From assembly GCF_047468865.1 (NCBI RefSeq), contig NZ_JBLGTV010000020.1, forward strand, positions 1 to 28,893: a DNA stretch of 28,893 nt. The letters are read 5' to 3'. The DNA is from Castellaniella hirudinis_A (GTDB lineage: Bacteria > Pseudomonadota > Gammaproteobacteria > Burkholderiales > Burkholderiaceae_B). The notes beneath the pieces were generated by a model, which saw nothing but the letters and a program-made list of their open reading frames with translations, was not told where the DNA came from and did not search any database. The translations under genes and the position numbers were made by a program. Shown here piece after piece: positions 1-6,060 of the stretch; positions within the stretch are counted from its first letter, which is position 1; each line of letters begins with the position of its first letter.

Positions 1-137
1 TGATCTTCTGGTTTTGCCGGATCGCCACCGGCAAGCTGCCGGCAACATCTGCCAAACCCCCGTGAAACCAGGAAAAACCCCCTGAGCATCACGACCCGCT
101 GCGGATTGAAAAGCATTGCTGCATATTCCCATCCAAG
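1..137 (-). other. Probable 5' leader of a gene beyond the left edge
   Basis: No open reading frame is convincing here. If the leftward promoter at 144-172 is real, this stretch is the untranslated leader, or the first part of a transcript, of a gene whose start lies outside the window. It contains a compact inverted repeat at 28-42 (CCGGCA, 3-nt loop, TGCCGG) and G/T-rich segments when read on the minus strand. I could not match it to a known riboswitch class. Confidence 0.35.
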
Positions 138-143
138 CCCGCC

Positions 144-172
144 ATTAAAACAGAATTAAGTTTCAATGTCAA
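144..172 (-). promoter_or_regulatory. Strong sigma70-type promoter directed leftward
   Basis: Read on the minus strand there is a perfect -35 TTGACA (172-167), a 17-bp spacer and a -10 TTTAAT (149-144) matching five of six consensus positions. Transcription would start near 137 and leave the window. The match is far better than expected for GC-rich DNA. The gene it serves is not visible. Confidence 0.65.
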
Positions 173-345
173 GCCGTACTGCCATTGACCGAGGCCAACA
201 CTTCGTCGCCGGCGTGTCGCGGGAGTCGGGCCGTGGCCTGCAAACCCCCGCCAACTGAGCCGGGCACCGCACCGATGACTCGGTGATACCAGGGTTAACC
301 CTGGGTGCCTGACGGCGAAGAGGTCGAACTATAGCACGGTTTTTT
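173..345 (+). ncRNA. Candidate structured RNA, class unknown
   Basis: Hand folding gives nested helices. GCCGU 173-177 pairs with ACGGU 336-340, GACC 187-190 with GGUC 322-325, and CUUCGUCG 201-208 with CGGCGAAG 313-320. GCGGG 219-223 pairs with CCCGC 247-251. A three-way junction closes with GGCAC 263-267 and GUGCC 305-309. It holds hairpins 270-285 (CACCGA, UGAC loop, UCGGUG) and 289-304 (CCAGGG, UUAA loop, CCCUGG). A run of six T (340-345) starts at the last base of the outer helix, as in an intrinsic terminator. The 201-208 helix has a G-U pair that becomes C-A on the other strand, which favours plus-strand RNA. No good plus-strand promoter was found, and GC-rich DNA folds easily. The 289-304 palindrome could instead be a protein site. 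Confidence 0.35.
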
Positions 346-358
346 CAATGCGCGCAAA

Positions 359-862
359 TCAGGATGACGCCCCCTGCCCCGGCTGCACGGGCAGCTCGGT
401 GGTTTCCTTGATCGACAACAGGGCGAAGCTGCTGCGGATATCCACCACGGCGGGATGGCGCATCAAGGTCTCCATGGCGAAATGCGAAAACGCGGCCAGG
501 TCGCTGACCTGAATCCGCAGCAGGTAATCCATGTCGCCCGACATCGCATAGCACTGGATGACTTCGGGCCAGTCTTGCACTGCTTGCGCAAAGCCGGAGA
601 TGGCCTCGTGCCCGGCTCGGGATGACTTGTCCAGACGCACCGAGATATAGGCCAGCAGCCCCAGGCCCAGGCGAACCGGGTCGGCCAGGGCGACATAGCG
701 GCGGATATAGCCCAGGTCTTCCAGGCGCTTGACGCGCCGCAGGCAAGGGCTGGGGGACAAGCCCACCTGCGCGGCGAGTTCTTGGTTGCTGATGCGGCCG
801 TCGTGCTGCAGCAACGTCAGCAGGCGGCAATCGATCTCGTCCAGATCCGCCGCGAGGATCAT
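359..862 (-). CDS. Lrp/AsnC family transcriptional regulator
   Basis: The 167-residue product has the usual length and architecture of the Lrp/AsnC family. An N-terminal winged helix-turn-helix spans about residues 7-55, beginning DLDEIDCRLLTLLQHDGR and containing ISNQELAAQVGLSPSPCLRRVKRL. A RAM effector-binding and oligomerisation domain covers about residues 65-150, including the YAMSGDMDYLLRIQV stretch. Such proteins bind DNA as dimers or octamers and usually sense amino acids. The ATG at 862 puts the start at the family-typical distance from the HTH. The gene is divergent from the Gate-domain membrane protein at 1113, a common arrangement for a local regulator and its transporter target. 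That link is inferred. The effector cannot be predicted. Confidence 0.93.
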   Translation of the reverse strand: MILAADLDEIDCRLLTLLQHDGRISNQELAAQVGLSPSPCLRRVKRLEDLGYIRRYVALADPVRLGLGLLAYISVRLDKSSRAGHEAISGFAQAVQDWPEVIQCYAMSGDMDYLLRIQVSDLAAFSHFAMETLMRHPAVVDIRSSFALLSIKETTELPVQPGQGASS

Positions 863-1013
863 GACGACTTCCGGGTATTATCCGACATGGATGCGACAGG
901 GGTGTATGTCATCTGAGGCTTGGGCACAGGATTCCAGGGGCATCAGAATAGGCGAAGCACCCCCGCATTGGCAATGGGTATCCTCCCCGGCGCCCGATGC
1001 CTGGCGCTTCTCG

Positions 1014-1045
1014 CCGCGCCAGGGCGTAGCAACCGCGCCAGGGCG
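1014..1045. repeat. 13-bp direct repeat in the divergent intergenic region
   Basis: CCGCGCCAGGGCG occurs at 1014-1026 and again at 1033-1045, a 19-bp period, in the 250-bp gap between the Lrp-family gene and the membrane protein gene. It could be a regulator site or a slippage duplication. Nothing else in the gap was recognised. Confidence 0.6.
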
Positions 1046-1075
1046 CAACAGCCGCGGCGTGCGGTGACGCCCCGC

Positions 1076-1110
1076 TTTGATGGACGATAACGCCCTCCTT
1101 TGATAGACGA
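1076..1110. repeat. 12-bp imperfect direct repeat before the Gate-domain gene
   Basis: TTTGATGGACGA (1076-1087) and TTTGATAGACGA (1099-1110) differ at one base and are 23 bp apart. The second copy ends two bases before the ATG at 1113, so it covers the ribosome-binding region, where no strong Shine-Dalgarno sequence is visible. Confidence 0.6.
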
Positions 1111-1112
1111 AG

Positions 1113-2075
1113 ATGCTTGCTTACCTGAACACCATCCGCCAGCGCAGCACGCGCATGTTTCTGACGATTGCCCGCATCATGGTGCCCGTCATGGTGATCG
1201 TCTATGTGGCCGACCGTCTGGGCCTGGTCCGGCTGGCGGGCGAAGCCCTGGCGCCCGCCATGGCTGTGCTGGGTCTGCCGCCGCAGGCGGGGATCATCTG
1301 GGTGACCACCATCATCACCAATATCTACGGGGGCATGGCCTCGATGGCGGCGCTGTCCGACGGGCTGGACATGAACGTGGCCCAGATCAGCGCCCTGGGG
1401 GCCATGATGCTGTTCGCCCACAACATCCCCACGGAACAGGCCGTGGTGCGCCGGGCCGGGGCCAGCGCCTTGGTCACCGGCAGCCTGCGCATCGGGGCGG
1501 GGATACTCTATGGCGCGGCGGTCACCTGGACGTGCCATGCCCTGGGCTGGCTGCAAGACCCGGTGTCGTTCGCCTGGATGCGCCAGGATTCGGGTCTGAC
1601 CCAGGGGCCGCCCGATGTGCTGACCTGGCTGTGGTCCACAGGGGAATCCCTGCTGCTGGTGCTGGCGATCATCGTCGTGCTGGTGGTGCTGCTGGATTTA
1701 CTGGAACGGCTGGGGGTGACCCGCCTGGTGACCCGGCTGCTGACGCCGGTGCTCCGGCTTTCGGGGCTGGAAGAACGCGCAGCCCCGCTGACCACGGTGG
1801 GCGTGCTGCTGGGTCTGGCCTACGGCGGTGCGCTGATCATCGAAGCCGCCGAACGCGACAATTTCAGCCCGCGCACACGGCTGCTGGCGCTGTCGTGGCT
1901 GTCGCTGTGCCACGCCCTGATCGAAGACACCCTGCTGATCCTGGCCCTGGGGGCCGACATCTGGATCATCCTGGTGCTGCGCAGCCTGGTGACGCTGGGC
2001 ATACTGGCTGGCATGGCGGCGCTGACGCAGCCCCACACCCGCTGGGGCAAGCGCCTGGCGGCGCGGGAAACCTGA
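1113..2075 (+). CDS. Gate (nucleoside recognition) domain membrane protein
   Basis: This 320-residue inner-membrane protein has two homologous-looking halves. About residues 15-140 contain an Ile/Val-rich helix pair and the segment TTIITNIYGGMASMAALSD. About residues 165-310 contain further hydrophobic helices and GLAYGGALIIEAAERDNFS. This is the pattern of the Gate domain found in nucleoside transporters and spore maturation A/B-like proteins, so transport or membrane channel gating is likely. The substrate is unknown. The gene stands alone, divergent from the Lrp-family regulator and convergent with msrA, 37 bp away. The ATG at 1113 has only a weak ribosome-binding site. ATG 1155 is a possible internal start but would remove an N-terminal segment. 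Confidence 0.8.
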   Translation: MLAYLNTIRQRSTRMFLTIARIMVPVMVIVYVADRLGLVRLAGEALAPAMAVLGLPPQAGIIWVTTIITNIYGGMASMAALSDGLDMNVAQISALGAMMLFAHNIPTEQAVVRRAGASALVTGSLRIGAGILYGAAVTWTCHALGWLQDPVSFAWMRQDSGLTQGPPDVLTWLWSTGESLLLVLAIIVVLVVLLDLLERLGVTRLVTRLLTPVLRLSGLEERAAPLTTVGVLLGLAYGGALIIEAAERDNFSPRTRLLALSWLSLCHALIEDTLLILALGADIWIILVLRSLVTLGILAGMAALTQPHTRWGKRLAARET

Positions 2076-2080
2076 ACAGG

Positions 2081-2125
2081 GTCAGTCCGGCTGCGCGTCA
2101 AGTCCGGCCGCGTCAGTCCAGCCGC
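2081..2125. repeat. Three tandem ~15-bp imperfect repeats at a convergent gene junction
   Basis: GTCAGTCCGGCTGCGC (2081-2096), GTCAAGTCCGGCCGC (2097-2111) and GTCAGTCCAGCCGC (2112-2125) follow one another without gaps. They fill the space between the Gate-domain gene (ends 2075) and run into the last codons and stop of msrA. No terminator hairpin with a T-run was found between the genes. Confidence 0.6.
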
Positions 2126-2640
2126 AACAGGCGGGCGTAGCGCTGGCGGAACTTGGCCATCTTGGGGCTGATGACCAGGCGGCAATAGCCTTGGTCGGGA
2201 TTGCGCCGGTAGTAGTCCTGGTGGTCGGCTTCGGCGGGCCAGAAGACGCCCGCCGCCTGAATCCGGGTGCAAATGGGCGCATCGAAATAGGTCTGGGCCT
2301 GCGCCAGGGTGTCCTGCGCCACCTGGTGCTGGCGGCTGTCCTGGTAAAAAATCACCGACGCATACTGCGGCCCAACATCGTTGCCCTGCCGATCCGGGGT
2401 GGTGGGATCGTGGATGCCGAAAAACACATCCAGCAGGGTGCGATACGACAACTGGCCGGGATCGAACAGCACCTGAACAACTTCGACGTGCCCGGTATCC
2501 CCGGCGCACACCTGCCGATAGCTGGGCGACGGCGTTTCGCCGCCGCAATAGCCGGGCTGAACGTCCCGCACCCCGGCCAGGGCGCGGAACACGGGCTCCA
2601 GACACCAAAAACAACCCCCGCCCAAAATGGCGCATTCCAT
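2113..2640 (-). CDS. msrA: Peptide-methionine (S)-S-oxide reductase MsrA
   Basis: MsrA reduces methionine-S-sulfoxide, free or in proteins, using thioredoxin. The 175-residue product carries the family active site GCFW, with catalytic Cys10, near its N-terminus. It continues with GYCGGE, a TGHVEVVQV-type strand and the C-terminal QGYCRLVISPK segment, whose cysteine is a likely recycling residue. There is no signal peptide, so it should act in the cytoplasm. ATG 2640 was chosen because AGGAAA lies five bases upstream. An in-frame ATG at 2655 would add five residues. The frame stays open far upstream through the antisense strand of lgt, but that is not coding. It is convergent with the Gate-domain gene and divergent from lgt. 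Confidence 0.95.
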   Translation of the reverse strand: MECAILGGGCFWCLEPVFRALAGVRDVQPGYCGGETPSPSYRQVCAGDTGHVEVVQVLFDPGQLSYRTLLDVFFGIHDPTTPDRQGNDVGPQYASVIFYQDSRQHQVAQDTLAQAQTYFDAPICTRIQAAGVFWPAEADHQDYYRRNPDQGYCRLVISPKMAKFRQRYARLLRLD

Positions 2641-2796
2641 ACTGGTTTCCTGCATTGCGCAAGCCTTTGTCCAAACAAGACACGAACCGGCCGCGGCAAC
2701 CGCCACGCCCGTTTTACGCCGGACGCGCTCGACAACCGCTGATCGGCCCAACGAATACACTATTATCCCGGATTGTTCTCGTTTGCGGTGCATGCC

Positions 2797-3591
2797 ATGC
2801 CTTTTCCTCAGATTGACCCGATTGCCCTGCAGATTGGCCCGCTGGCCATACACTGGTATGGGCTGATGTACTTGGCGGGCTTCGCCCTGGCCTGGCTGCT
2901 GGGACGCTGGCGCATCCAGCACTACCCGGGCGACATCACCCTGCGCGATCTGGAAGACATCATCTTCTACGGCGTACTGGGGGTGGTGCTGGGCGGGCGC
3001 CTGGGCTATGCGCTGTTTTACAAACTGGGCGATTACCTCGCCCACCCGGCCTCGATCCTGTACGTCTGGCAAGGCGGCATGTCGTTTCACGGCGGCCTGC
3101 TGGGCGTCAGCATCGCCATGCTGTGGTTCGCCCGCAAGCGCGGCCTGCCGCTGCTGGCCGTCGGCGATTTCATCGCCCCGCTGATCCCCCTGGGCCTGGC
3201 GGCGGGGCGGCTGGGCAATTTCATCAACGGAGAACTGTGGGGACGGCCCACCGACCTGCCCTGGGCCATGGTGTTCCCGGGCAGCCAGGACGGCCTGGCG
3301 CGCCACCCGTCGCAACTGTACGAAATGGGCCTGGAAGGCTTCGCGCTGTTTGCCCTGCTCTGGTGGTTTGCCCGCAAGCCCCGGCCCATGGGGCAAACCA
3401 GCGCGGTTTTTCTGATGGCCTACGGCGTGCTCAGGTTCCTGGTGGAATTCACCCGCGAACCCGATGATTTCCTGGGGCTGCTGGCGGGGGGGCTGTCGAT
3501 GGGCCAGTTGCTGTCTATTCCGATGGTGCTGATTGGCCTGGGGCTGTTTGTATGGGCAGCAAGACAATCACCCCCTGCACCGACACCGTAA
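2797..3591 (+). CDS. lgt: Prolipoprotein diacylglyceryl transferase Lgt
   Basis: Lgt transfers diacylglycerol from phosphatidylglycerol to the lipobox cysteine of prolipoproteins, the first step of lipoprotein maturation, in the inner membrane. The 264-residue protein has about seven hydrophobic helices. Family signatures are visible: IHWYGLMY near residue 17, MSFHGGLLG near residue 90, and GRLGNFINGELWGRPT near residue 140, followed by RHPSQLYE. ATG 2797 gives the normal N-terminus (MPFPQIDP). In-frame GTG 2788 and TTG 2773 are less likely. Pal, encoded in this window, would be one of its substrates. The last 77 bp are antisense to the SIMPL-domain gene. Confidence 0.96.
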   Translation: MPFPQIDPIALQIGPLAIHWYGLMYLAGFALAWLLGRWRIQHYPGDITLRDLEDIIFYGVLGVVLGGRLGYALFYKLGDYLAHPASILYVWQGGMSFHGGLLGVSIAMLWFARKRGLPLLAVGDFIAPLIPLGLAAGRLGNFINGELWGRPTDLPWAMVFPGSQDGLARHPSQLYEMGLEGFALFALLWWFARKPRPMGQTSAVFLMAYGVLRFLVEFTREPDDFLGLLAGGLSMGQLLSIPMVLIGLGLFVWAARQSPPAPTP

Positions 3592-4336
3592 TGGTTTCCT
3601 GGCCGGCTTCCAGGGGGGCGGCCACCTTGTCGGCGGCCATCGCGCTCATCATCATGCGCGGCGCCGGCGCATACGGGACAGCCCCCGAGCCCCCCAGATC
3701 CAGGGAATACAGACGGTAGCCCGGGAATTCCAGCGCATCGGTCAGGGCCTGGGCGCGCTGCCGAAAAGCCTGCACGGCTTGTTCCAGCAGCTTTTGTTCT
3801 TCCGCCGCCTGGCGATCCGGGGAGACAGAAAAGGCCAGGCCGTCGATCGCCAGGTGCGGGGACATCTGCGCGGCCAGCTGCGACGCGGCATCGAACTGCC
3901 GGGACGTCAGGATGATTTCCGCCCGCCCGCGCCATTCGGCGATTTTGCCGTCGCGCCCCACGGACGGCCACACGCGATAGGCGCCGCTGCGCGCCTGGAT
4001 GCCGTCGTGGCCCTTGGCCAGTTTCATGGCGGCGTCCAAGCGGGTGTTGAGCTGGTCGGAGACCTGCTGCTGCGTGGCGGCGGAAAGTTCTGCCGCCAGC
4101 GTAATCCGCACCGTATCTTGCTGGATTTCGGTGCTGGCCTGAGCCGACAGCGTGGCCCGGGGATACGGGTCGGGGTCGGTCGCGGCCTGGGCGACCGGGG
4201 CCAGCGCCAGCCAGGCGCCCAGCACCAGGCCGCTCCCCACAAAGGCGCGCCAGCGGGCAGCGACCCGATCCGGCCCGCGCGCCGCGCGTTGGAAAAGAGC
4301 CGGGCGGCCCGGAGAGATGGTCTTGAAACGTGTCAT
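3515..4336 (-). CDS. Periplasmic SIMPL (DUF541) domain protein
   Basis: The 273-residue product begins with a rather long basic stretch and one hydrophobic segment (about 32-50) ending in VAQA before ATD. This looks like an export signal with a long N-region. The rest resembles the SIMPL/DUF541 family: LSAQASTEIQQDTVRITL at the start of the domain, a Leu/Ala-rich helical middle, and the closing strand ETITVSVQGVIVLL. Family members are periplasmic or outer-membrane proteins of poorly defined, often stress-related function. AAGGG lies a few bases before the ATG. It sits directly downstream of the terminator at 4357-4389 and so probably uses its own promoter. Its last 25 codons overlap lgt in antisense. 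Confidence 0.8.
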   Translation of the reverse strand: MTRFKTISPGRPALFQRAARGPDRVAARWRAFVGSGLVLGAWLALAPVAQAATDPDPYPRATLSAQASTEIQQDTVRITLAAELSAATQQQVSDQLNTRLDAAMKLAKGHDGIQARSGAYRVWPSVGRDGKIAEWRGRAEIILTSRQFDAASQLAAQMSPHLAIDGLAFSVSPDRQAAEEQKLLEQAVQAFRQRAQALTDALEFPGYRLYSLDLGGSGAVPYAPAPRMMMSAMAADKVAAPLEAGQETITVSVQGVIVLLPIQTAPGQSAPSE

Positions 4337-4356
4337 AGTGGCCCTTTTGCTTTGAT

Positions 4357-4389
4357 AAAAAAAATGCCCGCCGCGATGCCACGGCAGGC
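4357..4389 (-). terminator. Intrinsic terminator after the 6S RNA region
   Basis: On the minus strand GCCTGCCG (4389-4382), an 8-nt loop and CGGCGGGC (4373-4366) form an 8-bp stem with one G-U pair. After one A it is followed by eight consecutive T (4364-4357). It should end transcripts coming through 6S RNA and its tail, just before the SIMPL gene. Confidence 0.85.
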
Positions 4390-4500
4390 CGGGTGCTTCA
4401 TCGGGAGGGCTGGGCAGTCGCTGACCCCGCCCAGCAGGCGCGAAACGGCGCGCTGCCCGGCTGCGAAAACCCAGTGCGCAGCCAAAACAGGCGCGCTGAG
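4390..4500 (-). ncRNA. Structured 3' tail of the 6S RNA transcript, or a separate small RNA
   Basis: Between the end of 6S RNA and the terminator, three more hairpins lie in series on the minus strand: 4483-4459 (7 bp, CGCAGCC against GGCTGCG in plus-strand terms), 4453-4438 (5 bp, GCGCG/CGCGC) and 4435-4409 (7 bp, GCTGGGC/GCCCAGC). In many bacteria 6S RNA is followed by the formyltetrahydrofolate cyclo-ligase gene; no such gene is here. The segment could be a processed trailer or an independent small RNA. It has no convincing ORF. Confidence 0.45.
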
Positions 4501-4502
4501 AA

Positions 4503-4681
4503 TAAATGCCCCGCCTGTGCCGTCTAGGCCGGCATCCCGGAACCGGAGTTCACGGTGGTCGCCATCAGTCAGGTTTCGGGCTATCCAGTGAAGGTAGCAC
4601 ACCCGCCCGCCAATCCGGCAACCGATGCCAATTAGCATTGGTTCAAGGAATGTATGGCCAGGTCTCGAACACGGCAGGGAC
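4503..4681 (-). ncRNA. ssrS: 6S RNA
   Basis: 6S RNA mimics an open promoter and sequesters sigma70 RNA polymerase. The ~179-nt segment lies just downstream of zapA, a classic location. Its 5' part (CCCUGCCGUGUUCG, from 4679) shows the conserved CCUG-N3-UGUUCG element as I recall it. The end strands pair: CCCUGCC (4679-4673) with GGCGGGG (4515-4509), then after a bulged A GUGUU with GGCAC. A 3'-half segment CACCGUGAAC...GGUUC resembles the matching part of E. coli 6S RNA. Length is close to the usual 180-185 nt. Exact ends are approximate, because longer precursors are usually trimmed. Confidence 0.85.
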
Positions 4682-4690
4682 TTAAAACGG

Positions 4691-4993
4691 TTAATCGGTA
4701 TTGGTGAGAATTTTATCCAGCATTTGGTTCATGTCGTCGATTTTACCCCTGAAATCGCCGACCGCGATATCACTGAGCGGACCATCGGGCGCGCGCAGGG
4801 TAAGCAGTTCGTTGGCGATCTGGATGGCGGCCATGACCGCGATGCGTTCGTTGCTGGCAACCTTGCCCGTGCCCTTGATAGCCAGCATGCGCTGATCGAC
4901 CTGACGCACGGCGGCCAGCAGGGCGGGTTTTTCGGCGGCGGGGCAGGCCAGCGAATAGTCGCGCCCCAGAATTGATACGTCTACGCGTTCCAT
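4691..4993 (-). CDS. zapA: Cell division protein ZapA
   Basis: ZapA binds FtsZ and cross-links its protofilaments at the division ring. The 100-residue product has the family N-terminal domain (VDVSILGRDYSLACP, then LLAAVRQVDQRM) and the helical C-terminal half (NERIAVMAAIQIANELL), which forms the tetramer coiled coil. The start codon lies three bases after the stop of the coiled-coil gene, with GGAGG inside that gene's end, so the two are co-transcribed. 6S RNA begins about 10 bp after its stop codon. Confidence 0.95.
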   Translation of the reverse strand: MERVDVSILGRDYSLACPAAEKPALLAAVRQVDQRMLAIKGTGKVASNERIAVMAAIQIANELLTLRAPDGPLSDIAVGDFRGKIDDMNQMLDKILTNTD

Positions 4994-4996
4994 CGT

Positions 4997-5398
4997 TCAG
5001 GCCTCCGCGCCGGGCAGGCGTTCAAGGATGAGTTCGATCTGCTGCTGCGCCCCGGAGGCGGCCGTGCGCAGACGGTCGCAGTCCGCCTGCGACGCCTGCA
5101 GGCTGTGCTGCAGGGATTGCGCATGGGCGCGCTGTTCGTGCAGCTGGATTTCCAGGGTGCCACGCGCCTGGGCGGATTCTTTTTGCGCGGCCTGGAGTTC
5201 GAGGTCGTGGCGCGCCAGCCTTTCGGACATGCGCGCGAATTCGTCGCGCTCGGCGGCCTGCTGGGTTTGCAGGGCCTGGCAGCGCTGCTGGAGCTGCTGG
5301 ATTTGGGCCATCAAGTCGGCGCGTTCGGCCTGCAGGCCCTGTGCCAGCTGAACCGCCCGCTGGACGCGCAGCGACAGGGCGTCGAGATCTTCGAGCAT
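4997..5398 (-). CDS. ZapB-like coiled-coil protein (TIGR02449-type)
   Basis: The 133-residue protein is almost entirely heptad-like and rich in Gln, Ala, Leu and Glu, predicting one long alpha-helical coiled coil. It ends in the motif LILERLPGAE, typical of the short protein encoded immediately before zapA in many proteobacteria. Position and character suggest a ZapB-like partner at the division septum. The function is inferred; it is longer than E. coli ZapB (81 residues). AGGAT lies upstream of ATG 5398. It is probably in one transcript with zapA and 6S RNA. Confidence 0.75.
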   Translation of the reverse strand: MLEDLDALSLRVQRAVQLAQGLQAERADLMAQIQQLQQRCQALQTQQAAERDEFARMSERLARHDLELQAAQKESAQARGTLEIQLHEQRAHAQSLQHSLQASQADCDRLRTAASGAQQQIELILERLPGAEA

Positions 5399-5413
5399 GC
5401 AAAGTATCCTGTG

Positions 5414-5992
5414 TTAGGTGGTGGACGGATTGCGGGACGACCTCGCCGAGGCGGGCGACTGGCCCGACGGCGCGGGTGAGCGGTGTCCCCGGTGGCGCAG
5501 ATAACGGTTTTCCCGGCCCCGGCGGAACAGCAGGCCGGAGAGCTCGTTGAGCGCCAGGGTGTAGACTTCGCGTTTGAATTCGATCACGGCATCCAGCGGC
5601 ACCCAATAGGCGTTCCAGCGCCAGGCGTCGAATTCGGGCGTTTCGCTGGCGCGCAACGACACATCGCTATCGCGGCCGACCATGCGCAGCAGGAACCAGA
5701 TTTGCTTCTGGCCTTTGTAGTGGCCGCGGAGTTCTCGGCGCACGTAGTGGTCTGGCACGGTATAACGCAGCCAGTCTCGGGTACGCCCCAGGATGCGGAC
5801 ATGCTCGGCCTGCAGGCCGGTTTCCTCGTGAAGTTCGCGGTACATCGCCTGCACGGGGGTTTCGCCGTGCTTGATGCCGCCCTGCGGAAACTGCCACGCG
5901 TGTTCGCGGATGCGTTTACCCCAGAAAACCTCGTTTTTCTGGTTCACGAGAATGATGCCGACATTGGGACGGTAGCCTTCTCGGTCCAACAT
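5414..5992 (-). CDS. rppH: RNA pyrophosphohydrolase RppH
   Basis: RppH removes pyrophosphate from the 5' end of triphosphorylated RNA and so starts mRNA decay. The 192-residue protein opens with MLDREGYRPNVGIILVN, as RppH does. The Nudix box is complete: GGIKHGETPVQAMYRELHEE (about residues 39-58), followed by TGL. The following YTVPDHYVRR region and a Trp-rich YWVPLDAVIEFKREVY segment are also typical. The last ~40 residues (Arg/Ser/Pro-rich) form a low-complexity extension of the kind seen in related betaproteobacteria. ATG 5992 has GAGG eight bases upstream; the in-frame GTG at 6001 is less likely. It is divergent from proS. Confidence 0.95.
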   Translation of the reverse strand: MLDREGYRPNVGIILVNQKNEVFWGKRIREHAWQFPQGGIKHGETPVQAMYRELHEETGLQAEHVRILGRTRDWLRYTVPDHYVRRELRGHYKGQKQIWFLLRMVGRDSDVSLRASETPEFDAWRWNAYWVPLDAVIEFKREVYTLALNELSGLLFRRGRENRYLRHRGHRSPAPSGQSPASARSSRNPSTT

Positions 5993-6032
5993 GGGGGCCA
6001 CCTCGGTTGTGAATTCAATACAATGACCTTCG

Positions 6033-6038
6033 ATTATA
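6033..6038 (-). promoter_or_regulatory. Candidate -10 element of rppH
   Basis: A perfect TATAAT on the minus strand lies about 40 bp before the rppH start codon, in the 68-bp gap shared with proS. The hexamer expected 17 bp upstream (TGGTAG) is a poor -35. No equally good plus-strand promoter for proS was found. TACAAT at 6019-6024 is one weak option. Confidence 0.4.
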
Positions 6039-6060
6039 CGTACCCTTCGGGATCCCTACC

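Noticed and set aside
301..345. Slight resemblance of TGCCTGACGGC to the start of a 5S rRNA
   Set aside because: The match stops after about a dozen bases and the rest of 5S rRNA is absent.
2641..3567. Upstream open frame that would extend msrA to 484 residues across lgt
   Set aside because: It is antisense to the clearly real lgt; MsrA family length and a good Shine-Dalgarno place the start at 2640.
4357..4500. Interpreting the hairpins before the SIMPL gene as a cobalamin or other riboswitch
   Set aside because: No conserved riboswitch boxes are present, and the terminator ends the transcript before the SIMPL start; the 6S RNA tail explanation is simpler.
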